Assembly (NCBI GenBank): GCA_037903355.1
Contig: JBAJFE010000042.1
Coordinates: 2,926,001 to 2,990,000 of the forward strand
Origin: Trichuris trichiura
Lineage: Eukaryota; Nematoda; Enoplea; Trichinellida; Trichuridae
Reading direction: 5' to 3'
DNA length: 64,000 nt
Position 1 is the stretch's first letter, and each line of letters starts with the position of its first letter. Shown here in pieces: positions 1 through 11,900 of this stretch. A model generated the notes under the pieces. That model saw nothing but the letters and a program-made list of their open reading frames with translations. It did no database searches and was not told the DNA's origin. The position numbers and the translations under genes are program-made.

Positions 1-829
1 AGCGAACACCCGTCAACCCACCGAGAAACAACGTCTGCTCAGGGGCACTTCCCACCAACAGACTCTCAATGGTTCTAATTTATTTTTGCTTACGAAGAGT
101 ACGACTAACCTCTCAGGCGTCCTTAGTTCCACTTGTAGGCTCAGGTAATCTGCAGGAGTTGTTGGGTAACTTATGGCGAACTCAGGAAAACAATAAAACA
201 CGTTTTGACTTATAGGCATACGATGTGATGAGCCAGATACACCAAGAAGCAGTTGTAGTTACTACGTTGACTGTATGATTCTCAGTTGTCCTTTTCGTTC
301 CATGACTTCACTGAACAGGTGTTCAACAAAGTTATGAATCACAAAGTACGCAACTTCACAAGTTTAATAACTGACATTAAGGATGGCAAGTATGCAAAGT
401 CGTAGATATTTCGCGAAGAGCTATACTAAGCCTTCCTGGTCTGGCAAATCACTCCCCATCGCTAACGGGATTATTAATAAGTGTTGTTACGGAGCCGGAG
501 CTTGACTAAGCAATCTTATGTAATCTCTTTGTGTACGCTCATAATCTGCTCACGAATGTTACAAGGCCTACTTTTACCACACGGAACTTTCGGAATTAGC
601 ACGCTCTGTCATCAGTGCCGAAATGATTGACAACATCCTCTTTAATAGGGAAAAGACATTAATCTGCTGTTGTTGTGCATAACTAATTTTGCCTTGTTAG
701 GTTAATCCGGGCATCGTTGACCTTTGTTACTTTGTCTCTGTTTATCATTACGTTGTATCTGACGTAAAAAGCCTCCTTAATTTTCCGTCTGTTTACTGAT
801 CGAGGCTGGTGTCCTGTGAGAAATGCAAA
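1..829. other. No recognisable gene
   Basis: I see no coding exon or transposon that I can name in this stretch. Short open frames exist in several frames but none shows a family motif or neighbouring splice sites. Confidence 0.4.
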
Positions 830-831
830 TA

Positions 832-895
832 CAGTTGAACCTCCGTCAGTTGTCCACCAAAGGGACTGCAGAAAACTGATCAGTATAGGGAGATT
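832..895 (+). mobile_element. Tigger/pogo terminal fragment
   Basis: After a TA dinucleotide the sequence begins CAGTTGAACCTCC and continues with a segment closely matching the terminus at 33485 (AGTTGACCACC and AGGGACTGCAGAAA shared with few changes). It looks like one end of the Tigger family whose transposase lies at 33.7-36.2 kb. The other end is not visible. Confidence 0.55.
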
Positions 896-1296
896 GTAAG
901 TACAGGCGGCCCTCGTTATCTGCAGGGTTCTATACAACGCGGTTCGTCTGGCGTGGAATAGTGACGTCATCTTTTCACAAAAACGTGCGCACCGCTAGCT
1001 AGCATTATAGTTGCAGTAATGTCGTTGCCTGCCTGAGCAGCAGCGTGATCGTCTGCCTGGGCGGGAAAGACTTTTTCTGCCTACAACGCTCCTTAACCGT
1101 GCGCAATGCTAATGAGACCCTGTCATTTTTCTGATTGTTCGTTATTGCTTCGTGCGCGTTGTCAAGCCTATTCGCCGTGCGCAAACATCAGTTTCCCTGC
1201 AGCGTGGTAGGTCTAAACTTTCGCGTCGTTTAACTGTGTCGTATAGAAGGATGGCTGACAGAAGGCAAGTAAGTGAACAGGGCGGTTCCTCTAGGG

Positions 1297-2513
1297 CAAT
1301 GTTTCAAGCGAAAGGCTGTTTGGGCTCCCTGAGAACATTCCCGAGCGTCCGCGCCCCCTATTCTGATTAGCCAACTTCGAGCGCACTGATTGGCCAATTT
1401 CAACGCACTGATTGGCTGAAAGGGTTGCAATGCTAGAAGGTGAACTACAGCTGTACAGGTTTATTTCTGCAAACTGTTTTTCGAAAAGTCATCGAGAGCT
1501 GCTTGACTCGCCCAGAGGCAATGGAACTAGCTTGTGGATGTTGGTTCGATCGAGGTAACTCGCAGACACAGATCGCCGCGGCTGACTACTTGCAGCCGAC
1601 TGCGTTTCTTCGTCACTAGATCCGTAACGATACTAAACGCGTGCTCAACTAGGCTTGATGAGGGAAGACAAATCAGTAACTTTTTTACCAAGCCCCATAC
1701 GCCAAGGTACAACTCCTGGACTTCTTTCTGCAGCCAGAACTGCTGACAACCCTGTAACAATCTGGCCTTCAACTTCACGTTCGACTGCAACTCCAGCAGC
1801 TCTTCTTGCAAAGACATCTCTTGCGAAACTGGAGCGAGCGTAGGAGAAAAGCAACGGTACAGACAAAGTGTTTCCAGAAAATGCGTGAGCACCACACGCA
1901 ATTCCCTGTCGTAAACGCGTATGCTTGCATTGTAGCTGCGTGGACAATAGACGCGAAGAAAGAAAGCAAGAAAAAGGGAGTTAATTTTTTACAGAGCTAG
2001 GGCAAGAGATGCTAATCGTTGACAAAATTGTAGTACAGAGACATTGCTACGCCAACACGCACTAACTGCTGATTGAATCGTAAAGCAGGTGCAAATATAT
2101 CGCAGAAACTATTGCGCACTCTGATAACGCGGGCAACTATTCTCTGATGTGAATCATGTGCTCTGCGCTCAATGCTTCTCAGCAGAAAGCTTCCTTTACT
2201 GATCCCATCGCTGGGAAGGTCACGGTGACAAACATGCGATCCCTTCTGCCGCGTGTTCTGAATGGTCATTTTCACGAGCGGTGATTGGTTCATGTTGTGG
2301 ATTGTGGGGTAGCCGACATCACGCATAGCACGAAACGTTATCTTGACCAGTAGGCACAATACCTGACCCTCAAACCTCACCTTCCGATTCACCTCAACAC
2401 GACGGGCCGGGTGAGGCATGTCCCCTCCCCAGCGTGCCCCTGGCGCGTTGGGCTCCCCTGGATTTTAAAAGGCCCACCCTGGTGGAGCACTGAACCCACC
2501 ATGAGAAACATTG
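1297..2513. mobile_element. hAT element, copy 1
   Basis: Near-identical in its centre to the hAT copy at 34311-35516. The ends are short inverted repeats (left CAATGTTTC; right GAAACATTG). I do not see a clean 8-bp target duplication here, unlike the second copy. It holds only the 3' part of a transposase, so it is non-autonomous. Confidence 0.75.
1527..1901 (-). pseudogene. hAT transposase C-terminal remnant
   Basis: The open frame ends in the dimerisation domain typical of ZBED/SCAND3/FAM200-like hAT transposases. It shows a VEHAFSIVTDLVTKKRSRLQ stretch followed by RGDLCLRV and IEP, where family members usually read RGDLRL and EPNID. The catalytic RNase H-like core and N-terminal BED finger are missing. 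A second copy at 34507-34920 has the fuller IEPNIDRLVRSH ending. This is a transposon gene, not a host gene. Confidence 0.75.
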
Positions 2514-2815
2514 CAGTAGTGCAACTATAATGCCGGCCAGCGGTGTGCGTGTCTTTGCGAAAAGTTGAGGTCACTGTTTCACGTTGGACAAGCAGCGTTG
2601 TACAGAATCCACGGATAACGAGGGTCGGCTGTATAATAATTTTCCATCAGCTTTGCTGTTTTTCCTTACGCAATATTACGCGAAGTGGAATAGAAATTGC
2701 GGTGACTACAAATGACCAAATGACCGAATCTGTGTTCAGTTGTAATGCACTGCTTAATACAACGCTAATTCATTCTTTGCAGTAAGACTTAACTGCTTTC
2801 TAACATTAGAATAAA

Positions 2816-2953
2816 TTAAACTGGGAGGCATTTTTTATCTTCCTCTAGATTGATCTCCAAGTTGACAGTTCCAATGTCGAACACTTTGTCAGGTCCTCCT
2901 GGTGCGCTAATGTACTTATCCGGAATTTTGATCACCCAACGTCGCTTGCACAC
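2816..2953 (-). CDS. TTR-like gene exon 3 with stop
   Basis: Acceptor TTGTTCAG. It codes for 45 residues and then TAA at 2816-2818. It contains the IKIPDKYI and FDIGTVNLE blocks that define the C-terminal half of the family. Confidence 0.92.
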   Translation of the reverse strand: MCKRRWVIKIPDKYISAPGGPDKVFDIGTVNLEINLEEDKKCLPV

Positions 2954-5900
2954 CTGAACAAAAGCATGTCTCAGCCTTGTTGACGGCTACTACGTATGAG
3001 AAAACTCACATGTCGACTAAGGCAACGGTGATATATCTTCAGCTCAGGTTCAATGGTTCCTATTTCGTCGTCTGTTCCATCCAGATGAAAAGAGCCGTCG
3101 TTACCAGTTTCAGCTTTAGATAACGTATCGTCCTTGATCGTATCTGAAAATGCAAACTGATTTTCCAATGATATTTTTTAAAAAAGCTGAATTTCTTGGG
3201 TTTAACCTAACTGAGGATAAGACAGAGATTTTCCCGGAACTTTAGTATGCTAAGATGTTCCAGTAACTCTGAAAGCTCCTCAGTCAACAGCAATGAAGTA
3301 TTTTTTAATACCGGCCACTTTGCTAGCCATCATCATACTACAACTTACTAAGTCTGTTATTAAAGCATGTTAACTCACTAAGTTTGTTAGTAAAGCAGTG
3401 GCTCCCAACAGGCTCCACAGTGGTTCTTGGTAGCCCAGGAAGATTGTGAAGGGCCGCCGGGAATTAGCATGTGAGCGGGCTGTGAAAGTTTCTGAATGGT
3501 AAGTGAGGATATGGAACGCGTTGGAGAGTTTCAGTGGGTTCATATAGATTGGGGACAAGTAAAGTCACTTCCTTCGTTTCTATAACGTTTTAGCAAAAAC
3601 CTCTCCATGATCCAAGACCCTGTTTTGTCAAACTTTGTGACGATGTTCTCACCAAATTATTACTGGACTGAATAAATAGTTGTTAGCAGATTGGTTACTG
3701 GGCATATCTGCGGTGCTCTTTAGAATTTGAATACTAGTAAAGACAAGTTGCAAGAACGTTGTTCGAATGTCATGGGCAGTGCTGTAACTGCTGTTGATGG
3801 CTGCGAATTATGAAACAGTTCAGTCGCTTGCTGCTGCTCTATCGTTAGAAGACTTGGTAGAGAATGGTTGTTCACAGATGCTAGGATGAAAGTTGAACAT
3901 TCGGTAATGCAGGACAGTTTCCCCTTTTCGCAACGACAGGGAACCGTTTGGAAGAAGCCAAAAGCTCCTATCTGCCGAAGCTCCTGGCACGTTTTATGTC
4001 CTCCCATTACTAGTTACTACGTTTTCCCTATAATAAGGGTGGGTCTCAAATTTATTTTCTCTTCAAAAAACATGGTAGGGCTTATTTTCCCGAGTGTCTT
4101 ATATTTTCAGGTACCACATTCTACACTTGTTCATTTATCTACGTGCAGAAGCTCATACAAAACGCAAATACAAAGGGAATAACGCAACTAGGGCTTATTC
4201 TCAAGGTAGGACTTATACTAAAGAGCGTCCTAAAAGTAATGCTACGGCTTACTTTCAGGAGAGGTCTTATCATAAGGGGAACACGGTAATATGAATAGAA
4301 AACGAGGTTTTTCCCACTGAAAGAGAGCTCTTGTGGCGATAGATGGAGCTCATGTTTGTTAGATTGGTTGTCAGTTTGATATTTCGGTGACGGCGTGGAT
4401 TAAACGCCTATTGAGTACTAAGCGTTCGCTTCTTACTATTGATAATGGTAAACGTAAGTAACCTAAGCCTGAATAAAAACTGGAAAACGGCGATGGGAGG
4501 CAACTACAGTACAGATAAGCACTACTGTGCGGAAACTTTTCCCTAGTTACTACTAGTAAATGTAGACAATCTAAGCGTAAACCAAAACCGGATGACAATT
4601 TGGTCTATGCAACTACAAACTACTAAGCAAAATCCCAAATATGGGTGGCAGGGAAACCGTTCTGAACCTCGTAAACTGTCGACGTAAAATGCAGTACAAA
4701 TCATTAAAACGATTTTTGCAAAACGATGACAAGCAATTACAAGTGTATATCCCAAACGTTATGAGCACAAAGGCGTAGCAGCGTGCTAACCAGATTAAGC
4801 CAGCGCTCCGCTTGAGAATCATTGCCTTAAGCCATAGATTGTCAAAGTGGGCGACATCGCCCCCTTGGGGGCAATGAGAGAGCACAGGGGGCGATGGGAA
4901 CCTCGTGCGGGGGCGTTGGGATTCGTATAAGAGGAACTCTGACAGAATTATCCCTAGCGCAGGAGGGCCCTCAAACAGACCTTCGTAAGAAGGGTCTTTC
5001 TTAACTCGCCCTCACCAGAAGTAGCACGGCAATTTCAAAGGAGGTCAAGTGGGGATGGAGAGCGCATTGGAACAATGGCGTTTTTCTTAGCTCAACTCTG
5101 GCAGAAGTGGAGGTGGCAAATTCAAAAGCATTATGGGTCAAGAGGCGGCAAGTTATGGACTGCTGTAGAAAACTTTCCTATTGCGTTTCAATCGTCTTAT
5201 CTAGCGGAATGCGGATTGAGCGCGGTTACGGAGCTGTTAAGTAGCAAGAGAAGTCGACTGGATATAGTGAATCGAGGTGACCTTAGACTGATGGTGACTA
5301 AGATGCAGCCAAACATAGACAACTTGCTCGTACTGCATCAAGTACACCCGTCACATTGAGTAGTTTCCGTTCATGTACAGTCGCAAACTTGCGTTATAGT
5401 TTCTTTTGTATCTTTTCACTTAAGCGTTTTCACTTCAATCTGGTTTGTTGTCACTACAGTTCTGTTTGGTGTGGGTAAAAAAACAAATAGACGCACATGG
5501 ATTGCTTTTTTTCCGGAAAGGGTAAAGAATGCTTCTTGCTTATGTGACTTTATGATCTGAAAAATGCGAAAGGAGATATGAAAGGCAAGCAGAAATTTTA
5601 CCATTATAAAATGGCTGGTGGAAAAACAAGTGGTGTGGTACGTCTGCTACGTGACGAAGAGTAAGTCTTTTCTGCAAAATTTTCTCTTGAGTAATGGAAT
5701 TGAAGATGTGATCTGTTGGTACGGTACAGTATGTTTTCATAATGAAACAGCTTTATTACGGAGAGAGTCCCGTTTAACGTGCGATAAAATCTTGAACTCC
5801 GGAGCTTTCGGGTCACTCAAGACCCGTCTTCAGCGGTCTTAAATTATGAATATAATTTGTGAGCGACTTCAGCCTTCTATTGTTTCTTATGGTGTAAAGC

Positions 5901-8900
5901 GGGAGTTTTAAAGTTTTCTGTTGGTGGTCTTTTTTTCTTCTTTCTTTATTTGTGTCGTTCAGCTGTCTTCTTCTCGTGTTTCGTATAGCTAGTAGTGTTT
6001 TGTGTTTGCATGGCAGAAGACTGAAGTCGCTCACAAATTATATTCATAATTTACGATCGCTGAAGACGGGTCTCGAGTGACCCAAAAGCTCCGGAGTTCA
6101 AGATTTTATCGCACGTTAAACGGGACTCTCTCCGTAATAAAGCTGTTTCATTATGAAAACATACTGTACCGTACCAACAGATCACATCTTCAATTCCATT
6201 ACTCAAGAGAAAATTTTGCAGAAAAGACTTACTTTTCGTCACGTAGCAGACGTACCACACCACTTGTTTTTCCACCAGCCATTTTATAATGGTAAAATTT
6301 CTGCTTGCCTTTCATATCTCCTTTCGCATTTTTCAGATCATAAAGTCACATAAGCAAGAAGCATTCATTACCCTTTCCGGAAAAAAAGCAATCCATGTGC
6401 GTCTATTTGTTTTTTTACCCACACCAAACAGAACTGTAGTGACAACAAACCAGATTGAAGTGAAAACGCTTAAGTGAAAAGATACAAAAGAAACTATAAC
6501 GCAAGTTTGCGACTGCACATGAACGGAAACTACTCAATGTGACGGGTGTACTTGATGCAGTACGAGCAAGTTGTCTATGTTTGGCTGCATCTTAGTCACC
6601 ATCAGTCTAAGGTCACCTCGATTCACTATATCCAGTCGACTTCTCTTGCTACTTAACAGCTCCGTAACCGCGCTCAATCCGCATTCCGCTAGATAAGACG
6701 ATTGAAACGCAATAGGAAAGTTTTCTACAGCAGTCCATAACTTGCCGCCTCTTGACCCATAATGCTTTTGAATTTGCTACCTCCACTTCTGCCAGAGTTG
6801 AGCTAAGAAAAACGCCATTGTTCCAATGCGCTCTCCATCCCCACTTGACCTCCTTTGAAATTGCCGTGCTACTTCTGGTGAGGGCGAGTTAAGAAAGACC
6901 CTTCTTACGAAGGTCTGTTTGAGGGCCCTCCTGCGCTAGGGATAATTCTGTCAGAGTTCCTCTTATACGAATCCCAACGCCCCCGCACGAGGTTCCCATC
7001 GCCCCCTGTGCTCTCTCATTGCCCCCAAGGGGGCGATATCGCTCACTTTGAGAACCTATAGATTAGTGAGAGAAAAGAAGAATGATTAAAGCCCGTTTCT
7101 TTTAAAACGGACGGGTTAGCGTCTTTTATTTGTTCGTTCTCGCTCAGTTGCTGCCTCGTCGCCGTCAGGGTAGGTCGGCTGGGAGCTCGCTCTGACGTCT
7201 GACTGACTAGGTGGGGCCAAAGCTCGACGGCTCACGATAGAGCTGACAGCTGCGGTCCCGGCCGAAGTTGGTCGGATAGAAGGGCTTGCGACCAGGAAGA
7301 GCGGCCTGACGGCGGACACTGTTCACGCTGAAGGGCGGGTCAAGGTAGGATCCGAAAGCTTCGTAGGGAATGTTTATAGCAGCGAAAAACGTTATGTGAA
7401 AAAATGGGTTAAAATCGTAAAAACGTTTTTCAATATGAAGAAAAGAGAAAATGGAAAAAAGAAAAAAGAGAAAAGAGGAAAAGAGAAAAAAGGAAAAAGA
7501 AGAAATATTGAGGGCTGCTTCGTAACACCCTGCTTTCAATGATGGGGTAGAAAGACCGGTCCATAAGAAGCAGACATTTCGACCATGGTGCCTGGTAAAT
7601 TGAGAATAGCGCTGAGCCGTTTTTCATTAAACTACAGGCTGTACCCCATTCGGCGCTGGCATTCTCGCCCGCAGAAATCCTACTACGTTGGCGTCTGAAT
7701 TCCCGACTGGATGATTTGCATCAGGACTTGCAGACGTTCGCGACACAAGAAATGGGAGCTATAAGTTTAGCAGGAACGGACAAGCAGAAGGCCTGAATAT
7801 CCAAGAGGTGCGACACTTCGGTCCTGCGACTTTCAGGCATGTTCGCCAGCTAAGTCGACGGCCCGGTTGACACAAGACGTCACTTCTCCACGGTCGTGTT
7901 GGGTCGAGCTTCTTCAACAGGTCCTATGCTCGCGTCGATCAGTCAACGGTCCAGGGATAATGGTGAAACAACAGAGATAGAAAGACCTCAGGCAGAAACC
8001 AAAGGCAGTCAACATAGATATTCCTGAGAAGGAACCGGAAGTTAGGTTGCAAAAGCGTTTTAGTGAAGACAAGGAATCCGGAGTTCCTTGTTCTCTTCCA
8101 ACGCAGCGTCACCAGAAGCAAAAATGGCCAGCCTTGAAAGAAGAACCGGTGCGGAATCATCGTCCGCCAGGACACTTTTATGACTGCAGTAGAATTAGAC
8201 ACTGTCATTAAGTGCTATCGTTTAGTACAAACGGCTGTTGCCCATTGTAAAACCAGTCGCTTCCATTCAGCACGTTCTTAGCCGCAAGGCTGTCTTTGGC
8301 GAACAGCACAGAGAACCGGATTCCAAAGAGGTTACGGTACGGTTCTGAGGGCACGTAGGTGGACGTTGAGCGGTGAGAGTTGTTTCCTGTGTTATCAGAC
8401 ATTTCATTAGAATAAACGTTTACGTGGGACTTCTTAGTTCCCATATCGGCACCCAATTCCAACGCGACAGTCATCAGGGGCAGACGTAATCTAGTCAGCT
8501 TGCCAGACAACTTGACCCACTTGGAACATAACCAGAACATTTCCACCTCGTCGACCCCAGTCTAAGCCGCAGCTTCTCCCATTTCAGTTAACCGTATGCT
8601 GAAGACGGAACTAAGTTGACCCTGAAAGCTACGGAACCCAAATTCTTTCCACTTACTGTGCTGCGCACAGCAGGACATGTCCATGAAAAGAGTTCTTCAA
8701 GAAACCATTGCCTGTTACTGAGTCACATCTTCAAGGCTACAACTAAGGCTGTCACATCGGGATTCGTCACCATGTCTGTGCTTTCTTCCTCAAACATAAT
8801 TTATGACATGAGAAATTTACTGCTTCCCTAACCTTTGTGAACTCAAGAAGAATGACGAAACACATGATGACGAGGATTTTGTCTATTGCAACATTCGAAG

Positions 8901-11900
8901 ATGCAGTACACAGACATGCGTGAAAGATATGGATGCTGGCCATGAAGCATGTTTGGATCCGCTTTTGTTCATTGGTAAAACAAAGAGGTCTTTGCTATAA
9001 GACTTGAGTTTTAAGCCAACGCTGAGTTGAAGCTTAGACTTGAGAACGATAACTATGATTCCTGGTTGTAGCATCAAATTGGTGATCCATATCTCCGGCT
9101 TTGGAACGTCTATGGAAAGTCTCGTTCACACTTTCTATTCTTTTTTGGTTGAGCGTAGACCCAGTGCCAGAACAAGTCTTTTAGCAAAGAAAAGTTACAG
9201 GCTACAAATAGCCCATCGCGGCGATTTTAGATTGCTGCTCACTAATATCGAATTAGACGTGAAAAACTGGCGCTACTGCATTCATTGCGCTACCATGAAC
9301 TAGTTACTGTTGTGTCTACAAGTAATATTAAATTTAAATATGACGTTATGGAATTCGAAGAACTTAAATTCAAGCTCATTAATGTATTACGATGTCGTAC
9401 TTGAAGATGGAATTCTTTAATAACAGGAACTTGGTTTCAGAGTCTAGGGTTTGTTGTAGCACTGTCTTGTTGAGGAGTTGCTACGAAGTGAACGAAAAGC
9501 TTTTCAAACGTACAAGAAATAAACGTAAGCTATGAAGCTGACATTCTCCGCGCATCAGCATGTTGTTAAAGGCCTCTACAAGCAAACTAACAACGGAGCA
9601 AGGTAGTCACGAGATTTACTGCCGTATATTTACCGCCTGCGTTAACGGTGATTCTTACAATCGCTTATATAATGGATGCATCGTCGACTGACAAGATTTT
9701 TATGTAACCGAGTGCGCCATTCAGGTTGGCACCAGAAAAGAAACGAGAAGGCTACACCCTTGTTTACTCGTTCTTCTGCTTCAGGAGTTGGCTTTATTTC
9801 AGAACCACACCCTGGTTTTACTCAACTTAAAGGGCGACTAAAAGTGGCTCAAAGCAATTAAAGAGAATAGCCCACAAAACGCAGCGAGGATACATTCACT
9901 CTACCGTAAATGCAGTTACAGTCAGAAGACAGCAGGTACAACGCAGCAATAAGGGACGCTGACGCTAGTACAGTTTTGATATTCGAGCGGTGAAGTGATG
10001 TGCTTTTGCAGTGAAATCATATTCTCCAAATTCTGGTAACAAGCAGGTAATAGCTACGTTTGCTCGTTTCAAAAACATTCGGTCTTCTCCGGAACTGCCC
10101 GCAAACATACGGTAACCAGAGAGGTAATCAGGGTAACGCAGGTTTGTCATACTGTGAATTAAAAACGTTGTGACTCACACAGTAAAAAGCAAAATTAACA
10201 CGTTTCTCTCGCCGAGCAGCCTTTGTTTCCTTTATATAAACGTTGTTGGTAATGCTAGGGCCATTTACAAGGCTTGTACTCCAGAGTTAGTTACACCTGA
10301 AAACTTTTATTCAGCTAATTTTTCCCTTAACCTAGCCTGTCTTCCTTTTCCACGCTTACGGAGATCTGAGTCTAAACATGGGATAAACACTGCACGAGTA
10401 GAATATAGTTAAGATTTGACAGCGGTTGAAATACTTGTACAGCATAATCTGGTGTACGTCAGGCTTGCATTGAGCTACTTGAAGTAACTTTTCCGTTAAC
10501 CTTGCTAACTTGCTTTTTTCTACTCAACAAGCTTGAATCTACAGACAGGATGGAAGCTGTACGAATGGGCTAAGAATTGAGATTCACTTTACGTAACGTC
10601 GCGTAATTTTAAAACAAAAATGGTCAAGGTAGCACCCGCGCTAGCCGTTACTTGCGTATATCTGTCATAGCTCAGGCGTATAGCACAAGCGAAATTTAAA
10701 CTTTGCCTTGCATAAAATCGCACAAATAGGCTATATAATTGCACTTCATATGCGATCGGAGAGTTAACTATCCCTCGTCAGTGGGCCTTCTCACATATCC
10801 ATCGACGGAAACAAAGGAAACAGCAATTTTATTTACAAGGCGACGACCAGCATTTACATAATACAATTCTATTTACAACTGTATGCAGAAAGGAGGTCAC
10901 ACAGGCGCCCAGTAAGTCGCTACGTCACCCAAGATTTTGTCACCACCGCACAGTTTTTGTTCAGTTCTATAAGATCAGTACTAGAATTATTCGCACCGAA
11001 AGATGGAGCAATGCTGATATTCACTTTTTTGGAGCAAAATTTTGACGTCCGATAATTACTGCTCCACAAGTGCATGAATGTAATGACTTTTCTAAGGTCC
11101 GTGTTGGAACCTGTAAATGATGTATTAAAATGCAAGGCCATATGTTTGCAGTAGCCCTACGTTGCTTTCACGAGATGTGCGCTTCTTTCAGGCCATCTGT
11201 TAAAAGAAATAGCCTCCGTGCACGTTCGAAAGATGCTCTTTGCAGTTTTTGTGTTGTTCTTTGTCAAAGATGGAAATATTGTGCAATTAGCGCTGTAAGC
11301 GAGCAGTTGCCGTGTTCAGATGAACTTCAATATCCTGTACTTCTACCACTGAGCAGTGCTCTTGAAAACAGGATGCTTCGTAACGGGATGATATTTCATG
11401 GAATGGTAGATCTTCTACAGCTTTTCCCGTTTTGCCTGCGGTAGTCTCTGTAGATAAACGAAACAACTGCTCTACCAACGGATGGATGAGCGATTATTAA
11501 GAAAACTTTTACAGAACCAATAAACTCAACTTTATTTCACAGCTTTCGGAATGCTCTAGTTCCGAAAACTCTGAAACATCCGCAGCATCTATCCGGTCCG
11601 TAGATTCCGGCTTCTTGAGTATAAAAAAGCAAAGCAGCAAGGTTAAGGGAAAAGTAACTTCAAGTGGCTCAATGCAAGCCTCGCGTACACCACATTATGC
11701 TGTAAAAGTATTTCAACCGCTAACGAACCTTAACTATACTGTATTCGTGCTATGTTTATCCGATGTTTAGACTCAGATCTCCGTATTACTTAGACGACGG
11801 AACTAGAGCGTTCCGAAAGCTCTGAAATAAAGTTGAGTGTATTGGTTCTGTACAATTTTTCTTAATAATTGCTCATCCATCCGTTGACAGAGCAGTTGTT

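Larger units (their letters stand above)
903..2631. mobile_element. Tigger2-like MITE, split by a hAT copy
   Basis: The ends form a terminal inverted repeat of about 70-80 bp: the left end starts CAGGCGGCCCTCGTTATC, and the right end reads inward as CAGCCGACCCTCGTTATCC. A TA target-site duplication flanks both (901-902 and 2632-2633), as expected for the Tc1/mariner/pogo superfamily. Without the nested hAT element (1297-2513) the MITE is about 0.5 kb and non-coding. Confidence 0.75.
4841..7057. mobile_element. Palindromic hAT-type composite, 2.2 kb
   Basis: Two arms of about 1.03 kb (4841-5873 and 6020-7057) are near-perfect inverted copies around a loop of about 146 bp. Mirror positions sum to a constant over the whole arm (about 11893), so there are no net indels. 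The outer ends look like hAT termini (TCAAAGTGGGCGAC with a CCCCCTTGGGGG hairpin). The flanks repeat ATAGATT (4834-4840, 7058-7064), seven or eight bp, which suits hAT. Each arm holds a hAT C-terminal transposase fragment and a hammerhead-like core, so a hAT piece and a Penelope-like leader were duplicated head to head. Confidence 0.8.

Noticed and set aside
7436..7505. Purine-rich run (AAAGAGAAAA repeats)
   Set aside because: Simple low-complexity sequence; no coding or regulatory signal I can support.
9040..9303. Host zinc-finger (ZBED) gene
   Set aside because: Only the hAT dimerisation end is present, with no start, exons or upstream domains.
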